From contig JABUSB010000003.1 in assembly GCA_021444005.1 (NCBI GenBank), forward strand, positions 1 through 64,000: DNA of 64,000 bases. The letters are read 5' to 3'. A program made the position numbers and the translations under genes. How positions within the stretch are numbered: position 1 is the first letter of the stretch; each line of letters starts with the position of its first letter. The DNA is from Malacoplasma sp. (GTDB lineage: Bacteria > Bacillota_I > Bacilli_A > Mycoplasmatales > Mycoplasmoidaceae). Positions 54,289 through 64,000 of the stretch are shown here, one piece after another. Below the pieces are notes generated by a model that saw only the letters and a list, made by a program, of their open reading frames with translations, ran no database searches and was not told where the DNA came from.

Positions 54289-54599
54289 TTTTTTATAATT
54301 ATATAGATGGATTAATAGCTTGATTAACTATTTATTCATCATACGGGTTTGATAGCCAGGTGCATAAAGATAGATTGGTCTTTATTTCAAATTCGTATGT
54401 TGTAATAAGACGCTTGGAAAAACAGAAATATATACTTCTTTTTCTTGATTAATATGAAAATTAAGAAAAAGGTTAAATATGTGTAGTTGGCTTGCTTTAT
54501 TGTTTGATAACAAACAGTATTGTAGTCAGTGATAAATCAATTAATTTTAAAAGAATTTTATTAACTGAATCGTATCGATTGGCTTAATAAATATGATTG

Positions 54600-54815
54600 T
54601 CAAGATGGCAAAAGATTTTTGAACTAGTAGAAAAATTTAGTAGTTGCTGTGAAGGATTTTCGGACTAGGAAAAAAATTTAGTAGTTGTGATAAAAGACTT
54701 TCATACTAGGAAGAAAATTGAGTAGTTATGACCAACAATTTTTCGATTAAGAAGAAAATAGGTAGTTGTAACCAAAGATGATTCTAATAGCTAAAAAATT
54801 GACTAGTTGTCAAGA
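54600..54815 (+). repeat. Five degenerate 41-nt tandem repeats
   Basis: The motif GTAGTTG (or GTAGTTA/CTAGTTG) recurs at 54640, 54681, 54722, 54762 and 54803, spaced 41, 41, 40 and 41 bases. Around it each unit reads roughly GACTAG-(purines)-AAAAATTTAGTAGTTG. Units differ at several positions, so it is an old array. Confidence 0.75.
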
Positions 54816-55152
54816 TATGATTAGATATTAAAAAAATTAATACATTCATTAATAATCTTAGGTATTTTTGGTTTGTTTGTACTCTTTTAGGTTAGTTAAT
54901 CGTATTATTTTCTACATTATTGTTCTGGAAGCAATCAATAAATCCCGGTACAATAGCCATATTTAATGCTTATTTATGTTAAAAAAATTAAAAGTGAACA
55001 AAAGAATATAGTTCTCGGCCAAATATTTGAGGGAACTTTTAAGAAAAAATTAATGTAAATTGATGTTGGTTTTAAAAGAAGCGCTATTTAAATACTGACA
55101 AATGATTAACAATTAGTAATAAAAAGAAACTGCTAGTATTTATTTTTGCATT

Positions 55153-55186
55153 AAAGAGCACTAACTTAAGTAGTGCTCTTTTTTAT
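55153..55186 (+). terminator. Intrinsic terminator before rpe
   Basis: AAAGAGCACTA / TAGTGCTCTTTT stem then T run, more than 850 bases downstream of ptsI, so it probably ends the non-coding transcript. Confidence 0.85.
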
Positions 55187-55226
55187 TTGTAGTTTTTATT
55201 AAAAATAAATTTAAAATAATTCTAGT

Positions 55227-55883
55227 ATGCAAAAAATAATTGAATTTTCGGTTTTAGCTTTAGACCAAACCAATAAAGATGTGTTTATGCAGCAGGTTGA
55301 AACGTGTCTGAAAGCTAATATCAAACACATTCACTATGATGTGATGGATAATGTTTTTGTTAACAACATTTCATTCTACAATTTAGAATTTTTAGATTAT
55401 TTAATTTCCAAAGGTTTTATTATTTCAGTTCATTTAATGGTTAAAGATGTTAAAAGGTTTGTAAATACTTTGGTTACTAAAAAAATCAATGCGATTACCT
55501 TTCACTGTGAAGCAATTGAAATTGGTGAAAGTCAATCAGTTATTAACCAGATTCAGAAAAGCAATTTGTTGGGTGGAATTGCAATTAAACCCCATTCAGA
55601 TTTGTTGCGATATCAAAGCTTAATAAAAGCTAGTACTAAAATTACATTAATGAGTGTAGAACCCGGTTTTGGGGGGCAAAAATACATTATAAATAGTGAA
55701 ACCAGAGCTGTGCAATTAAGATCAATGTGTAAGCCAAACACGATTATTGAGATTGATGGGGGGATTAATGGGGATACTATCAAATTGTGCCATCATTATT
55801 GTGATCATTTTGTAACTGGTAGTTATTTGTTTAAGGATTTAAACCAATTACCAATTTTGCAAAAAATTATTAATCCAAACTAG
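55227..55883 (+). CDS. rpe: Ribulose-phosphate 3-epimerase
   Basis: 218 residues, TIM-barrel. IHYDVMDNVFV (metal/catalytic Asp), HLMV, FHCEA, MSVEPGFGGQKY (phosphate loop) and IEIDGGI (catalytic Asp) are intact. It interconverts ribulose-5-P and xylulose-5-P. No Shine-Dalgarno. The usual metal-binding HLDVMDG-type motif is HYDVMDN here. Confidence 0.93.
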   Translation: MQKIIEFSVLALDQTNKDVFMQQVETCLKANIKHIHYDVMDNVFVNNISFYNLEFLDYLISKGFIISVHLMVKDVKRFVNTLVTKKINAITFHCEAIEIGESQSVINQIQKSNLLGGIAIKPHSDLLRYQSLIKASTKITLMSVEPGFGGQKYIINSETRAVQLRSMCKPNTIIEIDGGINGDTIKLCHHYCDHFVTGSYLFKDLNQLPILQKIINPN

Positions 55884-55931
55884 TTTTAATTTAGTCTATT
55901 AAGTTTACTTTAGTCACTTCGGTGTATATAA

Positions 55932-55966
55932 AAAAACTTGTATTCATTTTGAATACAAGTTTTTAT
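55932..55966. terminator. Bidirectional intrinsic terminator
   Basis: AAAAACTTGTATTCA / TGAATACAAGTTTTT between rpe and the convergent thrS. Confidence 0.9.
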
Positions 55967-55982
55967 TTTGTTTTAGTTTAAA

Positions 55983-57689
55983 TTAGTTATTTTTTAATGA
56001 ATTTAAAAGATCAATAAATTGCTTAATTGACACTGTAACTGATTCTTTTTGCCCATGTTTACGATAAGTTACTTGCTTTTTGCTAACTTCGTTTTCACCA
56101 ATAATCACTTCTAATGGAACCTTTGCAATTTGTGAATCTCGCACTTTCTTTGCAAGACGATCAAATGAATCATTGATTTTGTAACGAATTTTGTTTTTTG
56201 TCAATTCTTCACCAATTTCATTACAGTATTTTAAATGAGATTCATTGTTAATGGGAATAATTGTAACTTGCACTGGTGCTAATCAGAATGGAAGGTTTCC
56301 TTTAGTTTGACTTAAAAGTGTTGCAATAAATCGTTCATAAGTTCCTATAATTCCTAAATGGATTAAGACTGGACGTTGTTTAGAATTGTCTTTATCAATG
56401 TATTCTAATTGGAAACGTTCTGGTAACAAGAAGTCTAATTGAATTGTAGAAATTGTTATCATTTTTCCTAAATTTGAACGAGCTTGGAAATCAATTTTAG
56501 GACCATAAAATGCAGCTTCACCCTCAATTTCAACAGCTTGATAATTTAGTTTCTTTAAAATCCTTCTTAATTCATTTTCTGAAGTATTTCACATTTTGTC
56601 ATCTTGGTGGTATTTTTCAGTATCATTTTTATCTCTTAAAGATAAATCAATGCGATCTATCTTAATATTAAGTTTTTTATGTACTGAATTTAGAATGCTA
56701 TTAAGTTTAAAAATAACTTCTTCAATTTGTGAATGCATTGCAATGATGTGCACATCAAACAATTCCATAAATCGCACTCTTTCAAGTCCAATTAATCCCC
56801 CAGATGCTTCGTAACGGTGCAGTTTTGAATCTTCACAAATACAGAATGGTAATTCTTTGTATGAGTGTGGTTTTAAATTATAGAAAGTTAAGTGGTGGGG
56901 ACAAGTCATTGGTCTTAACATATAAGTTTCATTATCCATTACAAGGGGCGGGAAATTGTTTTCTTTATAGTGATCCCAGTGACCTGATTTAATATACAAT
57001 TCTTTACTTCCCAAAATTGGAGTATCAACAAACATAAACTTTTCTTTTGTAAATACATCTCATAAGAATTTTTTAATTTCTTTTTTAATGATTTCACCAT
57101 TTGGTAACCAAATTGGAAGCCCTTGACCAATATCGTTATCAATTGCAAAAATTTCCATTTCTTGACCAATTTTACGATGGTCACTTTCTCTTAATTCAAT
57201 GATGTATTTTTTTCAATCATCTAATTCTTTTTGAGTTTCAAAACAAACTCCAGAAATTCTTGTTAATTGTTCATTTTTAGTATCATTTAGTCAATATGAA
57301 CCACTAACATTAACTAGTGCAAAGTATTTTACTTGGTTAACATTAGTTTCAATTTCATTAGAATTTACAACATTTTCAAAACTGTTTGCAATCTTAATGC
57401 AAATTGCATTTTTATTATTTTCTAAAGCATACTTTTGGTATTTATTTGGATTTGAAAGACTTGCTATTTTTTCAATTCTTTCACCACTAGATGCAACTTT
57501 TGACATTGCTTTTTCAATTTTGTCAAAGTCATTAGTTGATACACTGTCATCAGTTTTGAAATCAACATAAAAACCTTGCTCTAAATTGCCACAAGATGCG
57601 ATTACAAAATTGTTTTTATAAACGTTTTGCAACGCTTTCAAAAGTACTTGCATCGCAGTATTATTCAATTTATTATTATTTTCTTTCAT
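55983..57689 (-). CDS. thrS: Threonyl-tRNA synthetase, lacking TGS domain and with degenerate editing site
   Basis: 568 residues (full-length bacterial ThrRS is about 640). The N-terminal TGS domain is missing. Residues 1-130 correspond to the editing domain ([25 protein letters not shown] for the usual AGAYWRGD), but the zinc/editing HxxxH is replaced ([10 protein letters not shown]) and the later CxxxH is not seen. The class II catalytic core is normal: MTCPHHL (zinc Cys), [17 protein letters not shown] (motif 2), [10 protein letters not shown] and motif 3. The C-terminal anticodon domain is complete. Several UGA Trp codons. Editing loss is known from other mycoplasma aaRSs. Confidence 0.93.
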
Positions 57690-57822
57690 AATCTATTATT
57701 TATTTTTTAATTTGACTTATTAATAATTATAATTTTTATAATTATTAAAGATAAAAAACTTAAATTATTGTGATAAGCAATTTACAAAAATTAAGTTTTT
57801 CAAATAGCGAAAGGTAAAAATT

Positions 57823-58716
57823 ATGGCACAACAAAAAATTGGTTTTATAGTTGATTCTTCAATTGGTTTATTTGGGGACGAAATATTGAGTGATGATACG
57901 CGACAAGTCTTTTTCAATATTACTGATAAAAACAACGTTGAATATGAAGACAATAATTTGATATTGAGTCGAGAAGAAATTTTAAAACAATACCTTTTGG
58001 GAAACCAGTTTAAAACAAGTGCAGTTTCACCAGGAAAGGTAGAAATTGTATTAGAAGAGTTATTAGAAACTTATGATAAGGTAATTTTGTTTACAGTATC
58101 TTCTGGTCTTTCTTGTTTTTATGATAGTGTCCAATATTTACTAGAAGATTATAAAGACCGATTTTATATCGTTGATACTAAAGAAGTGGGATATTCGATT
58201 GCAACTATGTTAAGTGCTGCAAAAACAATGCTTAACCAAGGTAAAGATTTTTTTGAAGTATTAGAGTTTTGTCGCAATTATTATTTGTATAATTTCACAT
58301 CATTTACTTGTGAAAACTGATCACCTTTAGTTAATAGTGGGAGAGTCCCAGCTTTAGTTTCCAAATTTTTAAATGCATTAAAAACAAGACCAATAATTAA
58401 TTTTGATATCAAAAATAAATTGGGTGGTGTTGTTAAAAGTTTTGAAGCTGCAGTTGAAAAAATCTTTAATAACTTTAAAAAAGTGTTTGGTCCTTCAATT
58501 TTTAAAGAACAAGAATACATTGTTTTTTATAACAACAAAATTGAAGAATCAAAAGCAGAATACATCCGCAATAAAATTGTGGAAAAATTTAACATTACAA
58601 AGGACAAAATTATTGAAATGTTTGTCCCTAATTTAGTTTTAATTTACACTGCAAACGGTTCTTTTGGTTTGCACATTAGGGGAAAAACAAAAGCAAGCGG
58701 AAGAGATAAAGAATAA
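57823..58716 (+). CDS. DegV family fatty-acid-binding protein
   Basis: 297 residues. Typical start IGFIVDSSIGL, the TSAVSPGK and LFTVSSGLS loops that bind the fatty-acid carboxylate, and the C-terminal domain with YTANGSFGLHI. DegV/FakB proteins present fatty acids to FakA kinase; mycoplasmas use them to take up host lipids. One UGA Trp (ENWSP). The next gene starts 6 bases after its stop. Confidence 0.92.
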
Positions 58717-58722
58717 TTGTTT

Positions 58723-59400
58723 ATGAACAAACTATCATCACAAAACGCTAATATTGAAACTAGGGTTAAAAAGTATAAACAATACCGGAATAAAATTAAA
58801 AGTGATTACTCCAACTTTGTTAAAAAAAGTGCTAAAAATGATGTCATTAAAAAAATCGAAAAAAAGTTAGCAAAGATTGATGAAAAACTTTTAATTAAAG
58901 ATTTTGAGTCGCATCTATTTATTGATTTTTCCAATAACTTTACAAATGATGGGGGTCATGTCATTTCGATTAAAAACTATTTGGACAACTCTAAAAACAA
59001 TAACTTTAGTGAGTTGTTAGCAAAAGCAAATTCGGTTAAAAACGAAATTGATAATGAACCTTCTTTTGATACTAAAGGGAATCTTTCTTTAATTTGGTAT
59101 AAGCAAGATTCAAAGTTTTCAGAACTTGAAAAAATTCATGATTGAATTAATTTAATGGTTAGTGAGAGAGAAAAGATTGTCAGCAACATTAAAGAAAATA
59201 TTTTCCTATTTAAAGACGCACTATACAAAACTAGTAACCGGGAAACGGTAAGTTCTATATTACCAGTAGTTTCGTCTTTTAGTAAAGTAAAAGTTAATTA
59301 TAAGAATAAAAGAATTTACAATTTTTTGTTATATGGTTTTTTTATATTAATCTCGCTTGCCTTTCTTTTTATTATTTTGTTTTTAATTATTTGAATTTAG
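58723..59400 (+). CDS. Tail-anchored coiled-coil protein, unknown
   Basis: 225 residues from ATG 58723; a TTG two codons earlier is also in frame. Lys-rich, predicted helical/coiled-coil N-terminus (KKYKQYRNKIKSDYSNF; IKKIEKKLAKIDEKLL), no signal peptide, and a single transmembrane helix at the C-terminus (about 198-222), so it would sit in the membrane with its body in the cytoplasm. Follows the DegV gene in the same operon. Two UGA Trp codons. Unknown. Confidence 0.75.
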
Positions 59401-59440
59401 TTAATTTGTTACCGTTTAATTTAATCTAGATAAATCTAAT

Positions 59441-59468
59441 AACCCAGGTTGTGGGTTTTTTATTTTGC
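59441..59468 (+). terminator. Intrinsic terminator
   Basis: AACCC / GGGTT stem with T run, after the tail-anchored protein gene. Confidence 0.65.
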
Positions 59469-59580
59469 TCCTTTTGTTTTCCAATCTAAATTAAACAAAT
59501 GAGCACATAATTTGGATAAATGCATATTTTTATTTTTGTTATATAATAAACATACATTTTAAAAGGATTAAATAAAGGAT

Positions 59581-60402
59581 ATGAATAAAAGAGGTTATTT
59601 TTCAAATGATAACTCACAAACATATTTCAGACCTGATAATTACCGTTCTTTTGGATTAAAGTATGAAAAGAAACAAGTTTCTGTTTTAAATACCGGTTTA
59701 CTAACTGCAGGTCTTGGATTTTTGTATGTTGCATTAATTGGGTTTTTATTTGAATACTTAGTTTTTTTACCAGTGCTTAATGGTGATACATCATCGTTTG
59801 GTAGTGGGTGAAGCATTGCATTAATTTGTGCATCAGTCGGGATCATAGTGGGTTCGATAATGTCATTAATTTGAAGTTTTCGGGTTTATAAAGCATCATC
59901 CACTTTTGCATTAATCACAATTGCAATCTATACAACGGCATCCGGGATTGGATTAGGGGCATTGTTTGCAATTATTGAGCTGTTGTACCAAAATGGTTTG
60001 GGTTTAATTATGTCAGCATTTGGATTAATTGCAGCAATCTTTTTAGGAAGCTATTTAATTACAAAATTAATTAGTTTTAAGTTTAGTCTTACATTAACTA
60101 AAATTGTGATGGTAGCTTCAATTGTAGGATCATTGCTATTTATTGGAATGCTAATTGCTTCATTTGCAATTACAAGTTTGTATGCATACCGAGTTTTGTG
60201 AATTGCAATGTCAGCAATTTCAATAGTATTGGGAATCATCTTTTTAGTTTATAATTTGTGAATTGCCCAATCAATGGACCGATTGTATATGGAAAATGAA
60301 TTATCTAAAAAAATGGGATTATTCATTGGTTTCCAAATTCTATCAAATATGATTATGCTATTATTTGCAATTTTAAGAATTATTGCATTATCAAAAAGAT
60401 AA
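59581..60402 (+). CDS. Bax inhibitor-1/YccA-like membrane protein
   Basis: 273 residues, soluble polar N-terminus (1-35), then about seven transmembrane helices to the C-terminus. The layout of the helices, the YKASSTFALITIAIYTTASGIG middle segment and the end MIMLLFAILRIIALSKR resemble BI-1/YccA proteins, which are calcium-leak or protease-modulating membrane proteins. The MDRLYMENE loop before the last helix is charged. Four UGA Trp codons. Family by pattern only. Confidence 0.65.
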
Positions 60403-60426
60403 TTTAAACCTAAATTATTAATTTTC

Positions 60427-60459
60427 AAAGTGTATTTATGTACTAAATACACTTTTTTA
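60427..60459 (+). terminator. Intrinsic terminator
   Basis: AAAGTGTATTTA / TAAATACACTTT with T run. Confidence 0.88.
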
Positions 60460-60565
60460 TTGCAATTTAATTGTTTTGCACTCCTTTTTTGATTGGTACC
60501 ATTTTGCTACTTGTTTTTAATTTGGTAAAATTTATTTATACATTATTGAAAGTTTTTTTTTTAAT

Positions 60566-61132
60566 ATGGCACAAATTATTCATGCAAAAGATCTTCGATC
60601 TGGCCACACATTTATTTATAAAAATAATTTATATTTAGTAATTGAAAACTCTTTTAACAAAACCGCAATGCGTGAAGGGATTGTTAAATGTAAAGTAAAA
60701 AATTTAAGAACTGGTTCAATTACAGAAGAGACACTAACTGGTGAAAAATTAGAGCAAGCACCAATTGATAAAGTCAAAGCTGTTTTTTCATATGCGACAC
60801 AAAATGAGTTTGTCTTTATGGATAACCAAACTTTTGAATCAATTGAAGTACCAATTAATCGCCTTAATAAAGAAAAGAATTTTATTGTTGAATCAATTGA
60901 AGTTAACATTACAAAATATGGTGATGAAATTTTAGAAGTTATTTTACCAGATCAAGTAACACTAAAAGTTGAATTCGCAGAAGAAGCAGCTAGCAATAGT
61001 GGTGCAACTTCAAGATTAAAAAAAGCAAGATTAGAAACTGGATTTGAAGTTGAAGTTCAAGAATTTATTAAAACTGGGGATAGCGTTATCATTGATACTA
61101 AAACTGGCAAATACATTGGTAGGGGCAAATAG
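60566..61132 (+). CDS. efp: Elongation factor P
   Basis: 188 residues, three-beta-barrel architecture. The domain I loop that carries the modified lysine reads FNKTAMREG rather than the usual PGKGxA, with Lys still at the tip. Domain III end: RLKKARLETGFEVEVQEFIKTGDSVIIDTKTGKYIGR (C-terminal oligo-binding). EF-P relieves ribosome stalling at polyproline. Start has no Shine-Dalgarno. First gene of efp-(Asp23-like)-nusB-rsmE-(membrane protein)-mtaB, nearly all overlapping or adjacent. Confidence 0.95.
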   Translation: MAQIIHAKDLRSGHTFIYKNNLYLVIENSFNKTAMREGIVKCKVKNLRTGSITEETLTGEKLEQAPIDKVKAVFSYATQNEFVFMDNQTFESIEVPINRLNKEKNFIVESIEVNITKYGDEILEVILPDQVTLKVEFAEEAASNSGATSRLKKARLETGFEVEVQEFIKTGDSVIIDTKTGKYIGRGK

Positions 61133-61134
61133 GA

Positions 61135-61419
61135 ATGATTAAATTATCAACTAATAAATTTGGTGCGATTAATTTAGATGAAAAGTTTCTAAAAGAGCTG
61201 ATTACAAAAATTATTTTAGATAGTATTGATTCCGCTTTATTTTCTAAGCTATATCTTGAAATCAAGAAAAACAATTTGAAAAAGGTAGAAGTCTTTTTCA
61301 AAAAGAACAATTCTATAACTTCGATTGAAGAATCAAACATTCATAACCAAATTCAATTTGTATTAACTATGCATTTTGGATTATTTAATAGTTTAATAGT
61401 TTTTAGTTATGAATCATAA
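61135..61419 (+). CDS. Asp23/Gls24-like (YqhY-type) small protein
   Basis: 94 residues, starting 2 bases after efp and overlapping nusB by 11. Its position between efp and nusB matches the Asp23-family gene yqhY of firmicutes. The sequence (NKFGAINLDEKFLKELITKIILDSI) fits only loosely, and the protein is short. So the family is inferred from context more than from sequence. Soluble. Confidence 0.5.
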   Translation: MIKLSTNKFGAINLDEKFLKELITKIILDSIDSALFSKLYLEIKKNNLKKVEVFFKKNNSITSIEESNIHNQIQFVLTMHFGLFNSLIVFSYES

Positions 61420-61849
61420 TAATGAAACTAGTTTTAAAAACAACAAAGAAGACAAGCAATTTAGCCAATGAAAAAAGCGGGTTGCTTGCTTTCGTTTTAT
61501 CTATTCTAGTTTAGTAATGAATTGAAGTGATGCAGAAATTAAAACTGAATTCCAAGCTGATTTTGCAAAATCGAGTGATAATTTCACCAATAAGGTAATT
61601 GCTTTTTTTATTAAGAATAAAAACCAGATTGCTTTTAAAATTAATAGTTTACTCAAAGAAGAGTGGAGTTATGATCGGCTTAATTTAGTTGATGTTGCAA
61701 TTTTAATGGAAGCGGTTTGTGAGTTTTTTGCTCATAAAATCGATCGCAAAATTATTATTGACCAAGCAATCATTACTGCTAAAAAATATAGTGAACAAAA
61801 GGCTTACAAATTTATTAATTATTTACTTGATAAACTTTTAGTAGAATAA
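61409..61849 (+). CDS. nusB: Transcription antitermination protein NusB
   Basis: 146 residues from ATG 61409, overlapping the previous stop (61417-61419). Another ATG at 61422 opens a short false frame. NusB fold segments: WKKRVACFRFIYSSLVMNW (helix 1), EEWSYDRLNLVDVAILMEAVCEF (the family W...DRLxxxDxAILxxAxYE signature), and AYKFINYLLDKL. Two UGA Trp codons. It binds boxA with S10 in rRNA antitermination. Confidence 0.85.
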
Positions 61850-61855
61850 TAATTG

Positions 61856-62557
61856 ATGGCCAAGCTTAAAGTTAGTATTTTAAAAGATAAAGTTATTTTT
61901 AATCAACAAGACGCTAAACACCTTAAAGCATTAAGAGTAAAACTTTATTCCCAAGTTGTTTGTTGTGATGAAAATGGACAATATTTTTTAGTCCAAATTG
62001 ATAGTTTAAACCCAATAACAGGTAAGGTTATTAAGAGATTAGAGGACAAAACTTGTCCAGATCCTTATAACATTACCTGTTTTTTAGGTGTTATTAAAAA
62101 GCAATATTTTGAATTAGCTGTTAATCAATTAAGCCAACTAAACATTTTAAAAATCGTTCCCGTTTATTTTGAATACTCGCAAAAAAACTACCAGTTAGAT
62201 TTAAAGCGAATTCAAAAAATTTGTTGTGAATCAAAAAAGCAGTGTGAAAGAAAACAAGAATTAATTATTAAAGCTCCCATTAGTTTTAATGAAATGGTGG
62301 TACAACTTGCAAATTATGATTTTAATTTTTTAGCTTATGAAAAACAAACCCAAAGTGAGTGGGATAAAGTTGCTTTCAAAAACCAAAATTCAATTTCTTT
62401 TATGATTGGACCAGAAGGTGGAATCAGTGATAAAGAAATTAAAGTTTTGCAAAATAAATGTATCTTTTTAAAATTAACTAATACAATTTTAAAAGCGGAA
62501 ACTGCAGCAATATACTTAGCTTCAACTTTAATTGAAAGGTTTTATAATGCGAAATAA
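61856..62557 (+). CDS. rsmE: 16S rRNA m3U1498 methyltransferase RsmE
   Basis: 233 residues from ATG 61856. SPOUT fold: N-terminal PUA-like part (HLKALRVK), then the knot MIGPEGGISDKEI and LKLTNTILKAETAAIYLAS. GVIKKQYFELAVNQLSQL matches the family LxKxxxxExxVQKxxEL. It methylates U1498 in the small subunit. Overlaps the next gene by 11 bases. Confidence 0.93.
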   Translation: MAKLKVSILKDKVIFNQQDAKHLKALRVKLYSQVVCCDENGQYFLVQIDSLNPITGKVIKRLEDKTCPDPYNITCFLGVIKKQYFELAVNQLSQLNILKIVPVYFEYSQKNYQLDLKRIQKICCESKKQCERKQELIIKAPISFNEMVVQLANYDFNFLAYEKQTQSEWDKVAFKNQNSISFMIGPEGGISDKEIKVLQNKCIFLKLTNTILKAETAAIYLASTLIERFYNAK

Positions 62558-63086
62558 ATTTTTTGACCACCTTTTATTATTAGCTAATATTTCTTTCATT
62601 TTTGGGATTGTCTTATCTGCAATCCTTTTTTCAAGATTTAGTGATATTATGTTTTTAAAATGAGGAATTTATTTAATCCCCTTTGCAGTTTTTTTAGTAA
62701 TCGCAATGTGTTTTGCAACCGGTTTTGCAATTTATCGCAAAAACTATTTTATTTTAATTTCATTACACATTAGTCAAAAGTGCATTCGCTACTTTAAGTG
62801 AAGCATCTTTTTATTGTTTTTTAATATTTTTATTGCCATTTTAATGGTTTTTATTGGTACCCCTTTATTAGCTGCAAATCAAAATACCCTTAATTTCTTA
62901 GGTAAAGGTTATTTTTTTGTGATTATTGGAATTGAAATGCTTTTAACATTGATTGATATCACAATTGATGCAATTAGTAAGATTAAGATTAAATATGACA
63001 TTGCAGTTAAAAGAGGAGTAGCCGAATTTTTAGACGAAGAAAAAGATAATAGCAAAATTAAAAATAATGAAAGCACTAACAAATAA
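62547..63086 (+). CDS. Small membrane protein, unknown
   Basis: 179 residues; AAAGGT about 9 nt upstream inside rsmE. Four hydrophobic helices (about 8-30, 35-58, 85-110, 115-140), then a charged cytoplasmic tail ([10 protein letters not shown]). Two UGA Trp codons. No recognised family. Overlaps rsmE and mtaB, so it belongs to the translation/tRNA-modification operon. Confidence 0.75.
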
Positions 63087-64000
63087 AAATATTAAATTTA
63101 ATACTTTTGCAATTCACACCCTTGGTTGCAAAGTTAACCTTTATGAATCAAATATTATTCGCAATGATTTATTATTAAACGGTTTGATTGAAGTTCCTTT
63201 TGATGCATTAGCAGATGTTTACATTATTAATACTTGCTCTGTGACTAATAAAGCGGATTCGAAATCAAAGTTTTTTATTCGTAAAGCTTTTCGAACAAAT
63301 AATGAAGCCATTATTGTGGTTGCTGGGTGTATGGCTCAAATTGAAAAAGACTTAATGCAAAAGTTAAAAATTGATATTCAAATTGGTAACAAATTTAAAA
63401 ACAGCATTTATGAGCTTTTATTAAACTATTCAAAAAATCATGAAAAAATTGTCAAAATTGAAAACCTTTTGAATGAGAAGCTCTTTGAAAAATCGAAAAA
63501 CATTAGTTTTAAAGAAAACACAAGGGCATTCATTAAAATCCAAGATGGTTGCAATTTTATGTGTTCATATTGCATTATTCCTTTTTCACGTGGGAAGCAA
63601 AGGTCAAATGATTTAGAAACTATTTTAAATGAAATCAATCAGTTGGTTGATGAAGGATTTAAAGAGATTGTCTTAACCGGGGTCAATACTGCTGGTTTTT
63701 TAGATATTAATAAAAATAATTTTTATGATCTTTTATACGCTATTAGTTTAATTAAAAAAGATTTTCGGGTGCGGATCTCATCTGTTGAACCGTTTCAAAT
63801 AAGTGACAAGATTGTTAATTTAGTGGCATCTAATCCAACTCGTTTTTGCCAAGCTTGACACATTTGTTTGCAATCGGGGTCTAATCAAGTTTTAAAGAAG
63901 ATGAACCGCCTTTACAGTAAAGAACAATTTCTAGAATTAATTAATAAGATCAAAAAAGTAAATAAAAATACTTTGTTTACAACTGATTACATTGTAGGAT
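63067..64000 (+). CDS. mtaB: tRNA (N6-threonylcarbamoyladenosine-37-C2) methylthiotransferase MtaB (cut at window end)
   Basis: The visible 311 codons hold the MTTase N-terminal domain ([12 protein letters not shown]; cluster cysteines in [10 protein letters not shown] and VVAGCMAQ) and the radical SAM CxxxCxxC ([12 protein letters not shown] with SRGKQRS). GVNTAGF follows. It turns t6A37 into ms2t6A37 with two [4Fe-4S] clusters. The gene continues beyond 64000. One UGA Trp near FCQAWH. The ATG overlaps the previous gene by 20 bases. Confidence 0.93.

Larger units (their letters stand above)
54289..55226. other. 938-base non-coding region between ptsI and rpe, candidate RNA gene
   Basis: Neither strand has a convincing reading frame. 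A TATAAT-type box lies just after ptsI (about 54295), and a strong terminator closes the region at 55153-55186. Within it are several good hairpins: CATACG ... CGTATG (54352-54407), CTTTTTCTT ... AAGAAAAAG (about 54436-54473) and GTTTG-ATAA-CAAAC (about 54502-54516). There is also a block of five 41-nt repeats (54600-54810). It is either an RNA gene, a regulatory array, or a decayed region; conserved cores of known RNAs were not seen. Confidence 0.45.

Noticed and set aside
54600-54815. CRISPR array
   Set aside because: Units are contiguous and degenerate, with no identical repeats separated by unique spacers, and there are no cas genes.

Overview
The window is a stretch of a mollicute (mycoplasma-type) chromosome. 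It is very A+T-rich, and almost every gene reads through in-frame UGA codons at positions where tryptophan fits. The window also carries a tRNA-Trp with anticodon UCA that decodes UGA, next to the usual CCA tRNA. CGG codons are used (for example in lysS), which argues against the mycoides/Spiroplasma branch, where CGG is avoided. The species cannot be fixed from sequence alone. All CDS coordinates assume UGA = Trp.

Layout. 1-3.2 kb: an accessory pair, a phi29-like family B DNA polymerase whose polymerase motifs look dead, and a tyrosine recombinase. 3.2-7.0 kb: a heterodimeric ABC exporter. 7.3-13.4 kb: tRNA-Ser, then an ECF S-component-gatC-gatA-gatB operon and an rpmG-secE-nusG operon on the minus strand. 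13.6-17.6 kb: a DUF2156 protein, tRNA-Trp(UCA), a DUF3196-like protein, a solitary cytosine-5 methyltransferase and a DUF402 phosphatase-like protein. 18-25.3 kb: a type I restriction-modification locus (hsdM, two half-length hsdS, one full hsdS, hsdR) in which the specificity cassettes are separated by direct repeats. 25.4-27.9 kb: tRNA-Trp(CCA), an IspD/TarI-like cytidylyltransferase and lysS.

28-33.9 kb is the most interesting part. A small protein with a near-perfect double-glycine (bacteriocin-type) leader is followed by eight tandem paralogous membrane proteins with Asn/Pro/Gly/Tyr-rich N-termini. Three of them carry a homopolymeric C tract (7, 8 and 8 C) at the same place close to the start codon. 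Two tracts put the gene out of frame and one is in frame. This looks like a phase-variable surface or envelope protein family switched by slipped-strand mispairing.

34-64 kb is mostly housekeeping: glyA, mnmA, two aldo/keto reductases, tyrS, recU, an HU-like protein, ffh, a site-2 protease, ptsI, rpe, an editing-site-degenerate thrS, a DegV protein, efp-(Asp23-like)-nusB-rsmE and mtaB (cut by the window end). Between these lie a DUF31 trypsin-like surface protease, a tandem pair of 682-residue paralogues with C-terminal membrane anchors, a cluster of three small membrane proteins, and two long non-coding stretches (35.2-35.9 kb and 54.3-55.2 kb). The non-coding stretches end in strong terminators and appear to encode structured RNAs; one contains five degenerate 41-nt tandem repeats.
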